The notes under the pieces were generated by a model, which saw nothing but the letters and a program-made list of their open reading frames with translations, searched no databases and was not told the origin of the DNA. Below are positions 61,996 through 64,000 of a stretch of 64,000 bases of DNA, in pieces. Both the position numbers and the translations under genes were made by a program. Within the stretch, counting starts at the first letter, position 1; every line of letters begins with the position of its first letter. The stretch spans positions 1 to 64,000 of the forward strand of contig CBDCIT010000014.1 of the NCBI GenBank assembly GCA_965217615.1. Direction: 5' to 3'. The stretch comes from CAVOAK01 sp965217615. Lineage in GTDB: Bacteria > Pseudomonadota > Alphaproteobacteria > UBA8366 > CAVOAK01.

Positions 61996-62967
61996 CTAGA
62001 CCATGAGAATTGTCGAACCGGTCGTCTTCCGCGCTTCCAGCGCCTGGTGCGCCGCTGCGGCCTCGCGCAGCGGAAACTTCTGATTGACCTCGATACGCAC
62101 GCCCTTGGCGATGGCATCGAATAGCGCCTGCGCGCTGGCCAGCAAATCTGTTCGTTTCGCATTGTAGTTCATCAGCGTTGGGCGCGTCAGATAATGCGAT
62201 CCTTTCTGCGCCAGGAGGCCGGTGTTGAATGCGGATACCGGCCCCGAGGAGTTGCCAAACAGGACCAGCATGCCGCGCTGCGAGAGACAATCGAGTGAGC
62301 CCTCGAAGGTGTCCTTGCCAACCGAGTCGTAGACGACGGGTACGCCGTGGCCATCTGTGATCTCGCGGACGCGAGAGACAAAATCCTCGCGCGTGTAGAT
62401 GATCGGGTAATCGCAGCCGTGCGCCCGCGCAAGCTCCGCCTTGGCCTCAGAGCCGACCGTGCCGATCACATTCGCACCAAGCAACTTGAGCCATTGGCAG
62501 GCGATGAGCCCGACACCACCGGCAGCGGCATGAAACAGAACCGTCTGGCCCGCTTCGATTTTGAAGGTGCGGCAGATCAAGTATTCCGCCGTCATGCCCT
62601 GCAGCATCATGGCCGCAGCCTGTTCGTCGGTAATCGTGTCCGGCAGCGGAACCAGACGGTGCGCTGGAATGACACGGGCCTCGACGTAGGCGCCTACGGG
62701 CAGATCGGCGTAGGCAACCCTGTCGCCGGGTTGCAGATCGGCGACGTCGTCGCCGACGGCCTCAATGACGCCAGCGCCCTCCATGCCGATCGTAAACGGC
62801 AGCTCCATGGGATACAGCCCAGTGCGATGATAGACGTCGATGAAGTTCAGCCCTGCGGCGGTTTGGCGGATGCGGGCTTCTCCCGGTTTCGGGTCCGGAA
62901 CGGCGACGTCCTCCCACTTGAGAACTTCGGGTCCTCCTGTCTCGTGAATGCGAATTGCATGCGTCAT
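61996..62967 (-). CDS. qor: NADPH:quinone oxidoreductase, zinc-independent MDR family
   Basis: Medium-chain reductase of 323 residues lacking the structural zinc cysteines. Features: GLNFIDVYHRTGLYPMELPF, IGMEGAGVIEAVGDDVADLQ, the dinucleotide loop LFHAAAGGVGLIACQWLKLL and VYDSVGKDTFEGSLDCL. Such enzymes reduce quinones or other alpha,beta-unsaturated carbonyls with NADPH. It overlaps the start of the following alkyltransferase by 4 bp (upstream gene ogt, ATGA), so the pair is one transcript with ogt first. Confidence 0.93.
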   Translation of the reverse strand: MTHAIRIHETGGPEVLKWEDVAVPDPKPGEARIRQTAAGLNFIDVYHRTGLYPMELPFTIGMEGAGVIEAVGDDVADLQPGDRVAYADLPVGAYVEARVIPAHRLVPLPDTITDEQAAAMMLQGMTAEYLICRTFKIEAGQTVLFHAAAGGVGLIACQWLKLLGANVIGTVGSEAKAELARAHGCDYPIIYTREDFVSRVREITDGHGVPVVYDSVGKDTFEGSLDCLSQRGMLVLFGNSSGPVSAFNTGLLAQKGSHYLTRPTLMNYNAKRTDLLASAQALFDAIAKGVRIEVNQKFPLREAAAAHQALEARKTTGSTILMV

Positions 62968-63437
62968 GTTGGCATCCTTCCACTGTGCGTATCAGCCTCA
63001 AGTGCGAGGAGGAGGCGTTTGGTCGGAAGTCCCTCGCCACCGGAGAATCCGCCTATTCGACCCGCGGCCGCAATAATGCGATGGCAAGGAACGATGATCG
63101 GAATCGGGTTGCGCCCACAGGCTTGGCCGACGGCGCGCGGGGCCGATGCAAGAGACGTTGCAGCCTCTCCATAGCTGCGGGTTTCGCCAGATGGAATTGC
63201 CAGCATGAAGTTGCGCATTCGTTGCTGAAATGCCGTAGCCGCGGGAGCAAGTGGCAGGTCGAACCGCGTCTTTCGGCGCTCGAAGTAAGCACCGATCTGC
63301 GCCTTTGCCTCCTGGAGAAGCGGCGTTTCGTAAATCTCGCCGCCGCCGTTCTTGCCGATGTGCAGCCGCGCGATCACGCCTTCGTCTTCGACGATTTCCA
63401 ACTGCCCGAGTGAGCTTTCCACGGTTATTCGATGCAT
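62964..63437 (-). CDS. ogt: Methylated-DNA-[protein]-cysteine S-methyltransferase
   Basis: Suicide repair protein that transfers methyl groups from O6-methylguanine to its own cysteine, 157 residues. The active site is IPIIVPCHRIIAAAGRIGGF, preceded by the helix-turn-helix RSYGEAATSLASAPRAVGQA with the arginine finger. It is cytoplasmic and needs no cofactor. It lies 8 bp downstream of the DUF255 gene and is coupled to qor. Confidence 0.95.
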   Translation of the reverse strand: MHRITVESSLGQLEIVEDEGVIARLHIGKNGGGEIYETPLLQEAKAQIGAYFERRKTRFDLPLAPAATAFQQRMRNFMLAIPSGETRSYGEAATSLASAPRAVGQACGRNPIPIIVPCHRIIAAAGRIGGFSGGEGLPTKRLLLALEADTHSGRMPT

Positions 63438-63444
63438 TTTTACT

Positions 63445-64000
63445 TCACCGCCTGTTCAGGTCCGCGGTCAAAGCGTCAGGTTCTACAAATGGTGCGGAAC
63501 AAACAGGACCCTGGCAAACGTAAGCTGTGGCGGCGCCTGACGCCTGCCCTTTGCCGTGCGCTGGATGGTGTTTGGGCAATTTCGCATCCGGCGCAATGAT
63601 CTGTAGAACCCTGTTGGGCAGCGACGCGGCATACGCCGCAGCGATCATGGCGGTGGTCGCCAGCTCGCCGCGGTGGCCGACAATGACGATTTGAATCGCG
63701 TCCAAGAGCACTTCAGCGCTGTTCAAGAGCGTCGACATGGGCAGCAAGTTGGCTTCGAGCTCGCCCGCGAACGCTGCTACGATCTCCTCGCTCCCAGCGC
63801 GATATGTGTCGTTGCCTGTGACGTAGTACATCCGTGCCAGGACGCCGGCGAGGGTGCCGTTTCCCGATGGTACCGCGTTGTCGGCGGCTGTCTTGGCCCG
63901 CGTGACGAGATGCGGTGTGTCGCGTGCTGCGAAAAAATATCCGCCACCTTGTAAATCCGCGTAATGCTCTTTTACCATCGCGATCCATGTTTCGGCTTGC
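63445..64000 (-). CDS. DUF255/thioredoxin-domain protein, C-terminal part only
   Basis: C-terminal 185 residues of a large protein that enters from the right edge; the frame is open across the window end (AETWIAMVKEHYADLQGGGY). The (alpha/alpha)-barrel-like region includes FFAARDTPHLVTRAKTAADN, AVPSGNGTLAGVLARMYYVT and a final TAYVCQGPVCSAPFVEPDAL, as in the YyaL/Spermatogenesis-associated protein 20 family. The N-terminal thioredoxin-like part lies outside. Its function is unknown. It leads the ogt-qor unit. Confidence 0.85.
   Translation of the reverse strand, partial: QAETWIAMVKEHYADLQGGGYFFAARDTPHLVTRAKTAADNAVPSGNGTLAGVLARMYYVTGNDTYRAGSEEIVAAFAGELEANLLPMSTLLNSAEVLLDAIQIVIVGHRGELATTAMIAAAYAASLPNRVLQIIAPDAKLPKHHPAHGKGQASGAATAYVCQGPVCSAPFVEPDALTADLNRR

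Noticed and set aside
1..64000. CRISPR array, prophage or plasmid-transfer genes
   Set aside because: No regularly spaced direct repeats, integrase, phage structural or conjugation genes were seen.

Overview
The window reads as chromosomal DNA from a GC-rich alphaproteobacterium, probably of the Rhodospirillales type. This rests on gene content and order: ppsR-type regulator/hemE/hemH/hemJ/rho, maf-aroE-coaE-dnaQ with secB opposite, Tim44-like/mltA/smr, hslVU, rph facing hrcA-grpE, dnaKJ-dapB-nth, and an lppC/rsmI/yraN/BON/gshB/comM neighbourhood. Nearly all of it is housekeeping DNA. No tRNA, rRNA or CRISPR array was seen.

Layout. 1-8.5 kb (minus strand): a universal stress protein cut by the window edge, trpS, murJ, glnD and mutS. 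8.7-21 kb: hybrid malic enzyme, NUDIX hydrolase, Pit phosphate transporter, macro-domain protein, YejA-like solute-binding protein, PfkB sugar/nucleoside kinase, EI24/CysZ-like membrane protein, bactofilin, a small lipoprotein, then an intact IS1182-type element sitting in a tiny gap between two convergent genes. 20.5-28.1 kb: nth, dapB, dnaJ, dnaK, then grpE and hrcA, with a DUF1848 gene wedged between dnaK and grpE in the opposite direction. 28.2-36.1 kb (mostly plus): rph, rdgB, hemW, then lppC (minus), rsmI, yraN, BON lipoprotein, SirB1-like protein and gshB.

36.1-43.1 kb looks accessory: two tandem paralogous, flagellin-like proteins and an unrecognised acidic protein lie between gshB and comM, followed by an LVIVD-repeat protein and a HAD-type gene with a frameshift. 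A HIT-family gene (43.1-43.5 kb) is also frameshifted. 43.5-54 kb: GNAT acetyltransferase, hslVU, smr, a lutABC lactate-utilisation set, mltA, Tim44-like protein, fxsA, a histidine phosphatase and secB.

53.4-61.6 kb is the conserved alphaproteobacterial origin neighbourhood. dnaQ, coaE, aroE, maf and the PPPR regulator run leftward, and hemE, hemH, hemJ and rho run rightward from a 394-bp AT-rich gap (57020-57413). I propose that gap as the chromosomal origin: it holds degenerate DnaA boxes followed by a CTACTACTA (DnaA-trio-like) run. After rho the usual mnmE/mnmG/parAB genes are absent; instead there is 411 bp without a gene, then a quinone oxidoreductase, an O6-alkylguanine methyltransferase and the C-terminal part of a DUF255/thioredoxin-domain protein running out of the window.

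The best candidates for undescribed biology are the flagellin-like pair with its companion (36.1-39.4 kb), the DUF1848 protein with a C-terminal CX3CX2C motif, and the palindrome overlapping the rho start codon.
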